In this document: positions 30,325 through 40,560 of the stretch, one piece after another
How the letters are laid out: each line of letters opens with the position of its first letter
Numbering within the stretch: the stretch's first letter is position 1
DNA from: Paraniabella hibiscisoli
GTDB taxonomy: Bacteria > Bacteroidota > Bacteroidia > Chitinophagales > Chitinophagaceae
Length of the DNA: 64,000 bases
Direction: 5' to 3'
Assembly (NCBI RefSeq): GCF_022512515.1
Contig: NZ_JAKWBK010000003.1
Coordinates: 186,001 to 250,000, forward strand
Translations under genes and position numbers: made by a program
Notes under the pieces: generated by a model
What the model was told of the DNA's origin: nothing
Databases searched by the model: none
What the model saw: the letters and a program-made list of their open reading frames with translations, nothing else

Positions 30325-30837
30325 ATGCGGATAGCTTTTACAGGTTCACATAGAGTAGGAAAAACAACTCTGGCTGAAGAAATCGCGGACATCTTACCCG
30401 GCTATGACTTTAGAAATGAGCCATACCTGCAACTCGAAGAGGGAGGACATTTGTTTTCGGAAATACCAACATTAGAAGATTATATCAAGCAATTCACGTT
30501 TTCTGTGAAACAAACAAAAAATAGTAAAAACGATGTGATTTTTGACCGTTCTCCATTAGATATACTGGCATACATTTATACCCTTAGTCGAACAAAAAAC
30601 ATACAAATACTCTACGAGGAAATGACCTCAGCTATGTCGCAAATTGACCTCTTAGTTTTTGTACCCATAGAAAAGCCTGATTTAATAATATGCCAGGACT
30701 CAGACTTACCAGATTTACGACGCGAAGTAAATGACATATTACAGGATTGGATTGAAGATTTGAATAACGAAATTTTAGAGGTGACAGGAAGTTTAGAGAA
30801 CAGGAAAAAACAATTACTGAATAAAATATACAAATAG
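30325..30837 (+). CDS. P-loop ATP-binding protein, kinase-like (NadR/AAA_28 type)
   Basis: 170 residues, intact. Walker A is GSHRVGKTT (residues 7-15), the mid-chain FDRSPLDILAY stretch is the substrate/lid region seen in small nucleoside- and nicotinamide-riboside-kinase-like ATPases, and DLLVFVPIEKPD supplies the next strand. The substrate is unknown. It belongs to the accessory strip, not to a recognisable pathway. Thymidylate-kinase-like folds are an alternative. Confidence 0.7.
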   Translation: MRIAFTGSHRVGKTTLAEEIADILPGYDFRNEPYLQLEEGGHLFSEIPTLEDYIKQFTFSVKQTKNSKNDVIFDRSPLDILAYIYTLSRTKNIQILYEEMTSAMSQIDLLVFVPIEKPDLIICQDSDLPDLRREVNDILQDWIEDLNNEILEVTGSLENRKKQLLNKIYK

Positions 30838-30984
30838 ACCCAATAAAGAAAATATACTGCGTAAGTAGTTTACGTCAGGCTGGCTTTAGTGCAAATGCAT
30901 GCCGCGCTTTTATAAAACAAAAATGATGCATCCCTCAATACGGCATTGTTAATGCTTAGCGTTCATAAAAACTTTTATACAACA

Positions 30985-31427
30985 ATGGAAAAATACTTAA
31001 AACCCATAAACGAATTCCTGGAAAAAAATGATTGGTTTGCAGAAGAGGCGGAGTTCATTACTTACAATATGATATTGTAGACAAAATGGAAGCAGATGAA
31101 ATTGGCTTTGAAGCGGTAGAAACTGTCCTTCAATTGATGGAACAAAATCCATTGGTGGAATTTGGAACCCCGGGACCATTGACACATTTTATAGAAAAGT
31201 TTTATAAAGAGTATCAGGAGAAGTATGAAAGTTTATTAATTAAATCTACCGAGAGTAACCCTACCGTTCATACAATCTGGCTATTAAATCGTGTAATAAA
31301 TGGCAACAAAGGTGAAAAACAAAAAGTACTCATTAAGCTGTTAGACTCCATAAGTAAAAACAAAGAAGTAGAGCAAGAGATAAGAGATATTGCTATCAAT
31401 TTTTTAAAATATCACGAAGAGCAATGA
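30985..31427 (+). CDS. Hypothetical protein, all-helical (one frame break)
   Basis: ATG 30985 gives MEKYLKPINEFLEKNDWFAEEA, and restoring one G near 31051 leads into the main frame (GVHYLQYDIVDKMEADEIGFEAVETVLQ): 147 residues. Sequence pattern is helical throughout with a HEAT-like second half (VLIKLLDSISKNKEVEQEIRDIAINFL). No family recognised; immunity-type proteins look like this, but there is no toxin partner in view. Confidence 0.55.
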
Positions 31428-31539
31428 TTGTTTTCCATTAAGATGAACGTCAATATCATTTATCCTCAATACTGCGGAAAATTAAATTATACACTGCAAA
31501 TTTGCGGTGGATGTTCTTTAAAGCAACCGAGTGAATAAA

Positions 31540-31917
31540 ATGACCCAAAAACATAATCCTGTTGTCTACTTTGAGATCCCTGTTAACGATATGGACAGAG
31601 CTATTCATTTTTATAGAACGGTATTTCAATTTGATTTCGTAAAAGAAATGATCGACGGGAACGAAATGGCTTCATTCCCGTTTGCTGATGATTATGCAGG
31701 TATATCAGGGGCATTGGCAAAAGGAGCAATATACCAACCGACAAAAAACGGTGCATTGATTTACTTTAGCACAAACAATATTGATGAAGCGCTAAAACGG
31801 GTTATTGAAAACGGCGGACATATTCTGTATCCTACAACCAACAATGGGATTGGCTTGGTTGCTGAATTCGAAGACAGCGAAGGCAACAGGATTGCCCTGT
31901 CTCAAATTATTAAATGA
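31540..31917 (+). CDS. VOC (glyoxalase/bleomycin-resistance fold) protein
   Basis: About 125 residues. Typical VOC half-modules: VVYFEIPVNDMDRAIHFYRTVFQFD at the start and VAEFEDSEGNRIALSQ at the end. Metal-binding positions are only partly conserved, so it may bind rather than convert its ligand. The GTG at 31531 is in frame, but ATG 31540 is preferred. The stop overlaps the next gene's ATG (ATGA at 31914), so the two are translationally coupled. Confidence 0.8.
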   Translation: MTQKHNPVVYFEIPVNDMDRAIHFYRTVFQFDFVKEMIDGNEMASFPFADDYAGISGALAKGAIYQPTKNGALIYFSTNNIDEALKRVIENGGHILYPTTNNGIGLVAEFEDSEGNRIALSQIIK

Positions 31918-32294
31918 AAACCAACGAACCTCCGATAATACATAACATGCACATAGAAACACACCATATAAATGGCATTAAAGCAGCTGAAATTGTGATG
32001 GATGAAATTATTCTGCGAACTACAGCAGAGGGCCTGGACTTACTGGGCAACCTCTACTACCAGGGGTTTGACAAGATCATTATTCACAAGCGAAATATCA
32101 CTCCCGATTTTTTTGATCTTAAAACCGGGATTGCCGGAGATATACTTCAAAAATTCGCGCAGTATCAAATGCCCCTGGTGATTGTTGGGGATTTCTCAAC
32201 CTTCGACAGTAAAAGCCTGCATGATTTTATTTTTGAGAGTAACAAAGGAAAACAAATCAATTTTGTTAGTACCCTTTCAGAGGTTGTCAAATAA
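31914..32294 (+). CDS. DUF4180-family protein
   Basis: 126 residues, intact. The pattern AAEIVMDEIILRTTAEGLDLLGNLYYQGFDKIIIH and the later LKTGIAGDILQKFAQYQMPLVIVGDF match the family whose function is unknown (an alpha/beta fold resembling STAS-like proteins). An internal ATG at 31944 is an alternative start closer to the family's length. Overlaps the VOC gene by four bases. Confidence 0.75.
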   Translation: MKTNEPPIIHNMHIETHHINGIKAAEIVMDEIILRTTAEGLDLLGNLYYQGFDKIIIHKRNITPDFFDLKTGIAGDILQKFAQYQMPLVIVGDFSTFDSKSLHDFIFESNKGKQINFVSTLSEVVK

Positions 32295-32369
32295 TTTCAA
32301 TCTGACTATCCCACCCGTAAACTTTCGGATTGTCGTTTAAGATTGCTATGTTTACTTTTAAAATACCCA

Positions 32370-32957
32370 ATGAGAAAACTTATAGCTGCCATAAATATGA
32401 CGCTTGATGGCTTTTGCGATCACACAGCCGTCGATCCTGATCAGGAGATACACCAGCATTACGCTGATCTACTGAACAATGCAGACACAGCACTTTATGG
32501 AAGAATCACCTACGAGCTGATGGAGTATTGGCGAACTGTATTGGATAGCCCGACAGGAAACAAAGCCACAGACGAGTTTGCCAGAACTATAGACCAGATA
32601 CCTAAAGTAGTATTTTCGCGCACTTTGAAACAGGTGGACTGGTCAACTTCAAAACTGGCCAACAGGGATATCGAGTCAGAAGTTCTTGAACTTAAACAAC
32701 AAAACGGCGGGGATATTCTGGCTTGTAGCCCAGGCCTGATTGTAGCATTAACGAAGTTGAATTTAATAGATGAATACCAGATTTGCATGCACCCGGTTAT
32801 TGCTGGCGGAGGCTTACCGTTATTCAAAGGCATTCCCGAAACAATTCTACTTCGATTGGTAAAAACAAAAACTTTTAATTCGGGTGCGGTGATATTCTAC
32901 TATGCGACAACAAAAAAGTCGAAGATACATACACGTAGCATCCAGCTTATTATATAA
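32370..32957 (+). CDS. Dihydrofolate reductase/RibD-C family protein
   Basis: 195 residues from ATG 32370 (MRKLIAAINMTLDGFCDH); the family always begins within a few residues of this motif, so the upstream ATG at 32343 is rejected. Other marks: DTALYGRITYELMEYW, KVVFSRTLKQVDW, GGDILACSPGLIVALTKLNLIDEY and PVIAGGGLPLFKG. Usually an NADPH-dependent reductase of unknown substrate. Part of the run of small stand-alone genes. Confidence 0.82.
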   Translation: MRKLIAAINMTLDGFCDHTAVDPDQEIHQHYADLLNNADTALYGRITYELMEYWRTVLDSPTGNKATDEFARTIDQIPKVVFSRTLKQVDWSTSKLANRDIESEVLELKQQNGGDILACSPGLIVALTKLNLIDEYQICMHPVIAGGGLPLFKGIPETILLRLVKTKTFNSGAVIFYYATTKKSKIHTRSIQLII

Positions 32958-32972
32958 AATACTCTACCTGAT

Positions 32973-33985
32973 ATGAGACTTACAAAACTCAGCATTATCG
33001 TTGGTTTAATTTTAATATATGGCTTAGCCAATGGACAAGAACGTAAGTCCGCCAAACTGATTCAATCAATGGGAGACTATATTCATAGGTCTACAGCGAT
33101 GTTATTTCCTGAGCAAATCGAAGATTATAAAAGGAAGTCCATTTATTCATTTACAAAAACAGAAGATAACATTGACGTAACTTACGAAAAACCGGGTTCA
33201 ACTTCCGTGGCCATCAATATCTACCCTGCAGGTTACGCCAACGAAGGTAGATTGAGAAACGAATATCTAAAAGTCTTCAGGCCATTACAAATAAAGCAAA
33301 TAAAATTGTTGGGTTCGAACAAAATCCGATTCGCAGAGTAGGTAGTCGATATATTTGTAATGGTTTTAAGGCTATGGTACAACCGAACAATAAACAGGAA
33401 ATCACTCAGTTGATTTTATATGAATGTGGAACATGGTTTCTTAAAATAACGATTGTTTCAAAAAACTTAAATACCCATGACCCTAACGAAGCCCTGGAGG
33501 AGCTATTTCTAAATAAATATGACCCCGCCAAATTAACAGGGCTGAAATTACTGAACCTAGAATCTGATTTTCTGGTTGCGCCGGCCCTGGGCAAAGACAG
33601 AATCAGGGCAAAATATGTTATGAGCAGTGGATTAAAGAAACTGGAGTGGGCCAATACCCATGTCCCGGAAAACGAAAGGGTATCAGGGTTTCCAGATTTA
33701 TATCTGGATATGCATATCGAAGCATTTAGGGAATTAGCCAAAGGCAGTGCAGCAGACAGCGTACCCACTAATGACATAGGCGAGTTAATAGCCTATGTAA
33801 ATCTGGTAATAAAGGCGGGATACTTGCCGGAGTTTATTATGAAACAGTACCACATGGTAATGATTGTACGGGATGATATGAAACTAGACTTTGAAGGCTA
33901 TGAAAAGTTCACAAAGGATCAGAATAACTTTTCTATTGAACCGGGCAAACACTATTACCTCATAAGATATCCTGAACAAAAGTAA
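32973..33985 (+). CDS. Hypothetical exported protein (one frame break)
   Basis: 337 residues after restoring one G near 33310. Signal peptide MRLTKLSIIVGLILIYGLANG. The mature protein is mixed alpha/beta with no cysteines or repeats that stand out; a possible alpha-helical middle carries ALEELFLNKYDPAKL. No family recognised. Starts 15 bases after the DHFR-like gene. Confidence 0.55.
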
Positions 33986-34030
33986 TTAAATTCCGAGGTC
34001 AGTTTTAAGTGCCTATTAAAAGCAACATGT

Positions 34031-34390
34031 ATGAACAAAGTAAACTTAGAAGAAAAATCCCTCCTATTTTCTGAATACTGGTCCCCAAAAATTGTAGGTG
34101 AGCTCAATGGGCAAAATGTAAAACTTGCTAAATTTAAAGGCGAATTTGTTTGGCATAAACATGACAAAGAGGATGAAATGTTTTTTGTTGTAGAAGGTAC
34201 GATGAAAATAGAATTTCGTGACAAAACGGTTCTATTGAACAAGAACGAATTTCTAATTGTACCCAAGGGAGTAGAACATAAGCCCGTTGCGGAAAATGAA
34301 GTTCTGGTGATGCTATTTGAACCGGCTACAACACTGAACACAGGCGATACTCAAAACGAGCTTACCCAGCACAAATTAGATTGGATATAA
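34031..34390 (+). CDS. Cupin-domain protein
   Basis: 119 residues, intact. One conserved cupin barrel: metal ligands in WHKHDKEDEMFFVVEG (H-x-H and Glu) and the second histidine in VPKGVEHKPVAENE. Small stand-alone cupins of this type bind a metal and often act as sugar or amine isomerases or as sensors; the ligand is not predictable. Confidence 0.85.
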   Translation: MNKVNLEEKSLLFSEYWSPKIVGELNGQNVKLAKFKGEFVWHKHDKEDEMFFVVEGTMKIEFRDKTVLLNKNEFLIVPKGVEHKPVAENEVLVMLFEPATTLNTGDTQNELTQHKLDWI

Positions 34391-34490
34391 AGCTATCCAC
34401 AACATATAGTATTTGAAGGGTTTTTATGTTGAAAGATATTATGCAATCCTGACTTACTGTAGCAGTTAAAATAGAAACCTGAGTCTTTAT

Positions 34491-34901
34491 ATGAATCGTA
34501 ATGTCAAAGCAATTACAAACTACTTTATAAAGAGACCCAGGAATATTTTCCTGCTTGATAGCCTAGGGGCCATGTTGACTGCATTTTTCCTCCTGGTAGT
34601 ATTGAGGAGTTTCAGCAAGCATATTGGCATACCTAAAACAACACTCACTTACCTTTCCATCGTAGCAGCTTGTTTTTGCTTTTATTCGGCAGCCTGTTTT
34701 TTATTCCTGAAGAAAAATTGGGCACGGTTTATCAGGCTAATTGGAATGGCAAATCTGTTGTACTGCATGGTAACGCTGGGTCTGCTCATGCACTATGCCG
34801 CGCTGCTCACAACCATGGGCCTGGCTTACTTTTTAGGTGAAATAATTATTATAGGCAGTATTGTTTATATAGAGCTAAAAGTAGCGACTGCAAGTAAATG
34901 A
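34491..34901 (+). CDS. Small integral membrane protein, unknown function
   Basis: 136 residues with four hydrophobic segments (about 24-42, 52-74, 83-103, 110-130) separated by short polar loops. A basic N-terminus (KRPRN) suggests an inward N-end. No family recognised. Confidence 0.6.
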   Translation: MNRNVKAITNYFIKRPRNIFLLDSLGAMLTAFFLLVVLRSFSKHIGIPKTTLTYLSIVAACFCFYSAACFLFLKKNWARFIRLIGMANLLYCMVTLGLLMHYAALLTTMGLAYFLGEIIIIGSIVYIELKVATASK

Positions 34902-34971
34902 GCAAGTGTTATCATTACAGCGATGGCAAAAACTGTATCCCCAGGTCTTTTATATCCTTAGCTTTGTAACT

Positions 34972-35675
34972 ATGAACCCTACACCAGTTACCCATTTACA
35001 AAAAATTAAAAAGCTTTACAACTTACCAGAGAACGATAATGCAGGGTTTGATGAAAGTGAAATAATAGCGCTCGAAAAACGACTGCGCGTTCAATTACCG
35101 GCTGAGCTTAGAAATTATTACCTGGAACTGGGTAAAAATGAACCTATTAATTATTCGCATAACAGGCTTTTAAAACCAGGAAAAGAAATCAGGTTCTCCA
35201 AGGACCGGTACCTGGTTTTTATAAGGAAAACCAGGCCATATCATGCTGGGGTATTAAGGAGGCTGACCTGCTATTGTGCAACCCACCCGTTTGGGGAAAT
35301 TATGGGACTGCAAGAAAAACCGGATTGGTATTTAGAAACCGGGGGCACTGATCTTTCTTTTTGTTAATGGCAGTGTACAATGGCACCCTGGGCGGGTTGC
35401 GTTATAATGCCAACTATTTAAAACCTGTAAACGCCGACGTATATCAATACATCGAAAGCAACTGGACGCTCGTACCTGAAATTTCCTGGGAAAAGCAAAA
35501 AGTATACACCGACAATTTTGAAGCGGTCATTAGTCTTTCGCTTGATGACCGTAACAATTGTGTTGCTATTTTCGCCGGCAGCAACAATCAGGAGCTGTTC
35601 GACAAGATACTAGACCATATTAATGTTGATTGGTCGTACGTATCTTATGAAGACGAGGAGGCGGAAGATGACTAG
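34972..35675 (+). CDS. SMI1/KNR4 (SUKH) family protein, probable immunity-type (three frame breaks)
   Basis: 234 residues after three single-base changes (T near 35216, A near 35314, T near 35358). SUKH features: FDESEIIALEKRLRVQLPAELRNYYLELG at the N-terminus, ENQAISCWGIKEADL in the middle, then PDWYLETGGTDLSFFLLMAVYNGTLGGLRYNANY. SUKH proteins commonly neutralise nuclease toxins of contact-dependent systems; no toxin gene is visible here, so this could be an orphan immunity gene. Start placed at ATG 34972, which puts the domain at the usual offset. Very acidic C-terminus. Confidence 0.8.
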
Positions 35676-35705
35676 TGCCCTAAGACTAGCAACAGCTACT
35701 TACAG

Positions 35706-37749
35706 CTATCGTTTCTTATATGCTTCAATAGCCTTATGTAGCCATTCTTTAAACTCCTTTACTCCTTTGGCAGGATTATAACCATATCCTTCCTGTAGCA
35801 ATCTTTCTTCCTTTCCATCCAAAAAGAAATAATTGGGTTGAGAGTTGCTGCCAAAGCGGCTCACCTGTAAATGCGTATTCAGATCGCCAAGCGTTTCTAC
35901 TTGTTTACCCAGGTCTTCAGAATAGAACTGCTCAGCCACAGGCAGCATTACACTGCCATCATGCACATCCACAAACAGAGACGCAATTACAAATTCCTCT
36001 TTCAATAATTTCATTACTTCCGGATCGCTCCAAACCTGAGTTTCCATTTTTCGGCAATTCACACAGTTGATGCCGGTAAAGTCGAGCATTAAGGGCTTTT
36101 TTAGTTTTTGGGCTACTTCCAAAGCTTCTTTGTAATCGAAGTAGGTCACCATACCATTGTTGATCACTACATCGGGTTCATTTTTTTCATCACCTCCGCA
36201 AACTTTACGGGATGCGGCAAAGCACTATCATGTGCTATCGCAACTCCGCCACTTGCAGGAGCGGTTAATTTGGATACATCAAATCCTTTGGGGAGATCAT
36301 CTGCATTAAAGTCCTGCGTACCCATCGGAGGCAGAAAGGCTCCTAAACCCTTCAACGGAGCGCCCCACAAACCGGGCGTAAGATATACTGCCATGAAAAA
36401 AGCAGCTATAGCGAAGAACAAACGGGTTACCGATAAATAAGGAATACCAAAATCATTTTTGGGCAGCTCATCATCATGTTTAAACTTCAGCTTACCCAAT
36501 AAATACAATCCTAATAAAAAGAAGATCACAATCCATAGTACTATGAATACCTCACGGTCTAAAATTCTCCAGTTTTTAGCCAGGTCAGCATTAGACAGGA
36601 ATTTCAGCGCCAAAGCCAGCTCTAAAAATCCCAAGGTTACTTTAATGGCATTTAACCAGCCACCTGCCTTTCCTAAAACATTTAATTTACTGGGGAAAAA
36701 CGCAAATAAGGCGAAAGGTAACGCCAGGGCTACCGAGAATCCAAACATGCCTGTCAACGGCCCCCAATAGCTTCCTTTCGAAGCTAAAACCAGCAGGTTG
36801 CCAATAATAGGTCCTGTGCAGGAAAAGGAAACGATCACCAAAGTAAGCGCCATAAAAAAGATACCCCAGAAACTGCCTGTACTGGCTTTACTATCTGCTT
36901 TGGTAGACCAGGAACTGGGTAACTGTATTTCAAATGCGCCCAGAAAAGAAATACCAAAGATGACAAATATGGCAAAAAAGACCAGATTAGCGATCCAGTT
37001 GGTAGATAGATTATTGAGTGCCGCCGGACCGAAAATCAATGTTATCAGGAAGCCTAGTAAAGTAAATATGATAATTATCGATAAAGAATAGATAACGGCA
37101 TTCTTGATTCCTTCCTCTCTTGTTTTACTACGCTTGGTAAAAAAGCTTACGGTAACGGGTATCATCGAATACACACATGGTGTAAGCAATGCCAGTAAAC
37201 CGCCTGCAAATGCCGTTAAAAATATCCATACCAAGGATTGGCTCTGGCCGTCAGATCCGCCGGCTGAAGCGGTTGCTTTGCCCCCTTTCCCTCTCCCGGC
37301 ATAATTACAAGTCGAAATTCCTTCTCTACCGATGGATATTCTTCCCCAACATTGAACATGTAAGCAACGGTTCCCTTTACCAGCACCGTGTCGGTTTCAG
37401 CAATCTTCAATGTTTGCACCCATTGAACGGAGTCTGTTACAAAAGCAACGTTTAAAGAAAGCGTTGAATCTATCCGGGATTGAATATTTCCTTTTTCGCT
37501 AATACCTCCTTTTAGATAACTGGTGAGGCTGCTATCGAAATTCACCTGCGAAAAAACTGCATCATTTGGACTTTTCTGAAGCGCATAAAGGCTAACGCCA
37601 GGCTTTACAGGCTTTGCCGTAATAGTTATAGCAACCTCATCTTTATTAATACGCTTCTGGCCAACGGAAAGCTGCACTGCTGTGGTATCCTGTGCCCCTA
37701 CAAAGAACATGGATAATAATGCCCAAAATGATAGTAAAAAACGCTTCAT
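35706..37749 (-). CDS. dsbD: Protein-disulfide reductase DsbD (two frame breaks)
   Basis: Transfers electrons from cytoplasmic thioredoxin across the membrane to periplasmic disulfide-bond isomerisation and cytochrome c assembly. Three raw frames join after restoring a G near 37275 and an A near 36181: about 681 residues. Signal peptide (MKRFLLSFWALLSMFFVGAQ); N-terminal immunoglobulin-like domain; eight-segment membrane domain with the redox cysteines in LLTPCVYSMIPV and SFSCTGPIIGN; C-terminal thioredoxin domain with C-V-N-C in TGINCVNCRKME. Relevant partner for the cytochrome c maturation genes elsewhere in the window. Confidence 0.9.
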
Positions 37750-37848
37750 TATTGAATATATATTGTTTCAGGGCATTCCTCTGCTGCCCTGCCTGCTATA
37801 TTGCAGTCAAATTACTAAGTAAACAACAAAGCTATCGTATTGTTGGTA

Positions 37849-38709
37849 TTATTGCATTTTTCCCATGCAAACTTCCAGGCTGGTCTTCCAATCAGGAATT
37901 TCTAACTGGTAAGTTTCCTTTATTTTGGTTTTGTCGAGCACACTCCAGGCCGGTCTTTTAGCCGGTGTGGGATATTGAATAGTTGGTATAGCTTTCACTT
38001 CACAATCAGACTGTATAAGGTCTTTGATAGCAAGGGCAAATTCATGCCAGTTAATGCGGCCTTCATTTGTGTAGTGATAGACCCCGGCTGCCATCGATCC
38101 GAACTAATGATGTGCATAATAGCTGCTGCCAGATCTGCCGCGTAGGTTGGTGTTCCGTATTGATCGCTAACCACATTTATCTGCGGTTTATCAGCCATCA
38201 ATCGCATCATTGTTTTTACAAAATTCTTTCCAAAGGTTGAATAAACCCAGGCGGTGCGGATAATAATAGCGTCCGTATTTTTTGAGGCCAACTCTTCCCC
38301 GCCAGTTTAGTGCTACCATATACACTTACCGGTTGGGTAATATCTGACTCTTTATAAGGCTCGGTTCCATTACCGTCAAAAACGTAATCAGTAGAAACCT
38401 GGATCAATTTAGTATTATGGGTAGCACAGGCCCTGGCCAGGTAGCCAACGGCGTCCGCATTCAACGCCTGTACATTATGCAGCTCTACGGCATCTTCCGC
38501 TTTATCAACGGCGGTATAAGCTGCGCAGTTAATACAAAAATGGGGTTGATGCTCATCAAAAAACCGGTTTACTGAGGTTTCATCAATTATAGAAAGCGTT
38601 TCTCTATCAGTGAATAAAAAATCGAAGCCCGGATATTGCACGGCCAATTCTTTTATATCTGAACCTAATTGACCGTTGGATCCTGTAACCAATATTTTTT
38701 ATTCGCCAT
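37849..38709 (-). CDS. rfbD: dTDP-4-dehydrorhamnose reductase (three frame breaks)
   Basis: Last step of dTDP-L-rhamnose synthesis. About 287 residues. The ATG at 38709 reads MANKKILVTGSNGQLGSD after restoring an A near 38700, giving the NAD-binding G-x2-G-x2-G motif; further breaks lie near 38290 and 38095. Catalytic pair Y-x3-K is seen as YGSTKLAG and the substrate region as VSTDYVFDG; the C-terminus has GVYHYTNEGRINWHEFA. Follows rfbC in the same direction with an 8-base gap. rfbA and rfbB are not in the window. Confidence 0.88.
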
Positions 38710-38717
38710 AAAATTTT

Positions 38718-39266
38718 TTAAAAATTATTCTTACAACCTTTTAAAGAAGGTAATATTAAATCCTTGTCAGACACTACTGCAGCTCCTTCCGGCAACTGCC
38801 AATCTATTGCCAATTCCGGATCATTATAAATAATTCCTCCTTCGCTTTCTTTATTGTAAAGAGCATCACATTTATACATAACTACGGCAGTCTCGCTTAA
38901 TACAGAAAATCCATGAGCAAAACCGGCCGGGATCAGCAGTTGCTTTTTATTCTGCGCTGTTAATTCAATCGAAAACACCTGACCATAGGTCGGCGAGGCT
39001 CTTCTGATATCAACGGCGACATCGAGTATTCTCCCCTCCAAAGCCCGAACCAGTTTGCACTGAGCGTGAGGATTTTGTTGATAATGCAAACCTCTTACTA
39101 CTCCGTAGCTCGAAAAAGATTGGTTATCCTGCACAAAGTTGTACTGCAAACCCTCTGCTTCAAATATTGAACGATTGTAGGCCTCAAAAAAATAACCGCG
39201 GCTATCCTCAAAAACCCGGGGCTCAAAAATCAATAAACCGTTCAAAGGTGTTGTAGTAAATGGCAT
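38718..39266 (-). CDS. rfbC: dTDP-4-dehydrorhamnose 3,5-epimerase
   Basis: 182 residues, intact. Signature blocks: FEPRVFEDSRGYFFEAYN, QDNQSFSSYGVVRGLHYQ (catalytic histidine), and IPAGFAHGFSVLSETAVVMYKCD. Converts dTDP-4-keto-6-deoxyglucose to its L-lyxo epimer. Its ATG shares one base with the stop of the upstream dehydrogenase gene (TAATG), so the genes are translationally coupled. Confidence 0.94.
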   Translation of the reverse strand: MPFTTTPLNGLLIFEPRVFEDSRGYFFEAYNRSIFEAEGLQYNFVQDNQSFSSYGVVRGLHYQQNPHAQCKLVRALEGRILDVAVDIRRASPTYGQVFSIELTAQNKKQLLIPAGFAHGFSVLSETAVVMYKCDALYNKESEGGIIYNDPELAIDWQLPEGAAVVSDKDLILPSLKGCKNNF

Positions 39267-40553
39267 TATAGACTATAGTATTTTCTGTTTAAAATTTTAT
39301 TCCGGTAGATACCCTTTAAATCCGCTATAAGGGCAGTTGGCTTGGTAATACTGCAAAAATAGTCGTCACCGAGCAATAAATAATCTTTATGTGGTACGGC
39401 AATCACTACAGCATCGTAATCAGCTGATATTTTTTGCTTCAATTCGATGTTATACTCTTTTTCAGTTCTTCAGACGTTGCATAGGGGTCTTCCACATCAA
39501 CAAGCACCGAAAACTCCTGCAGTGCTTTTACGATCTCGGCCACCTTACTGTTCCTGATATCACTTACATCCTCTTTAAATGTGGCGCCTTTTACCAATAC
39601 TTTAGCCTGCCCCACATTGGTGCCCGATTTAATAATATGCTTTACTATTTTCTCAGCTACATATTTGGCCATTGCATCATTAATATGACGGGCTGATAAT
39701 ATCAGCTGTGCTTTATAATCCAGGCGACTGGCCTTATAAGCCAGGTAGTAAGGATCTACACCCGTACAGTGCCCGCCCACAAGTCCTGGCTGAAACTTTA
39801 GAAAATTCCACTTGGTGCCTGCTGCTTCCAATACTTCAAATGTGTTGATGTTTAGCTTGTCGAAAATTACCGACAGCTCATTCATAAACGCAATATTAAG
39901 ATCACGCTGCGTATTCTCCACAATCTTGGCGGCTTCTGCTACTTTGATAGAAGAAGCCCTGAATACTCCGGCATCTACAACCAGTTCATATACTTTGGCG
40001 ATTTGCTCTAATGCTACAGGGTCACAGCCAGAAACTATTTTAGTAATATTATTGAGCGTATGTATTTTATCGCCCGGGTTGATCCTTTCTGGGGAGTAGC
40101 CCGATTTAAAATCAATACCATTACTCAGACCAGATACTTTTTCAATAACCGGTAAGCAATCTTCCTCGGTGCAACCAGGGTATACGGTAGACTCGAACAC
40201 GACATAATCACCTGTACTTATTACATGCCCCACGGTTTCAGAAGCTTTTATAATAAAACGCAGATCCGGAATATTTTTATCGTCAACCGGCGTAGGAACA
40301 GCAACAATATAAAAAGCGGCCTCTTTTAGTGCATCAAGTGAACTGGTGAAAATGATATCTGTATTTTCGAAAGCTGAGGCATCCAGCTCTTTACTGGGAT
40401 CAATGCCCTGGTTCATAAGATCGAGCCTTTCTTCATTGATGTCAAAACCGATGACAGAAAGCTTTTTCGCGAATGCGAGTGCAATGGGTAACCCCACATA
40501 CCCCAGGCCAATTACAGCGAGCTTGGCTTTTTTGCTAGCAGGTTGGTGTACAT
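39266..40553 (-). CDS. UDP-N-acetyl-hexosamine 6-dehydrogenase (TviB/WbpO/WecC type), two frame breaks
   Basis: NAD-dependent oxidation of a UDP-HexNAc C6 to the uronate for capsule or O-antigen. 429 residues after restoring an A near 40533 and another near 39456. N-terminal GLGYVGLPIALAFAKK (Rossmann), FESTVYPGCTEEDCLP, YSPERINPGDK, the central catalytic cysteine in GLVGGHCTGVDPYYLA, and the C-terminal NAD-like domain with AVVIAVPHKDY. The last 60 residues only appear once the second break is repaired. Pattern favours the UDP-GlcNAc/GalNAc dehydrogenase subgroup over UDP-glucose dehydrogenase. Confidence 0.88.
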
Positions 40554-40560
40554 GCCGGCA

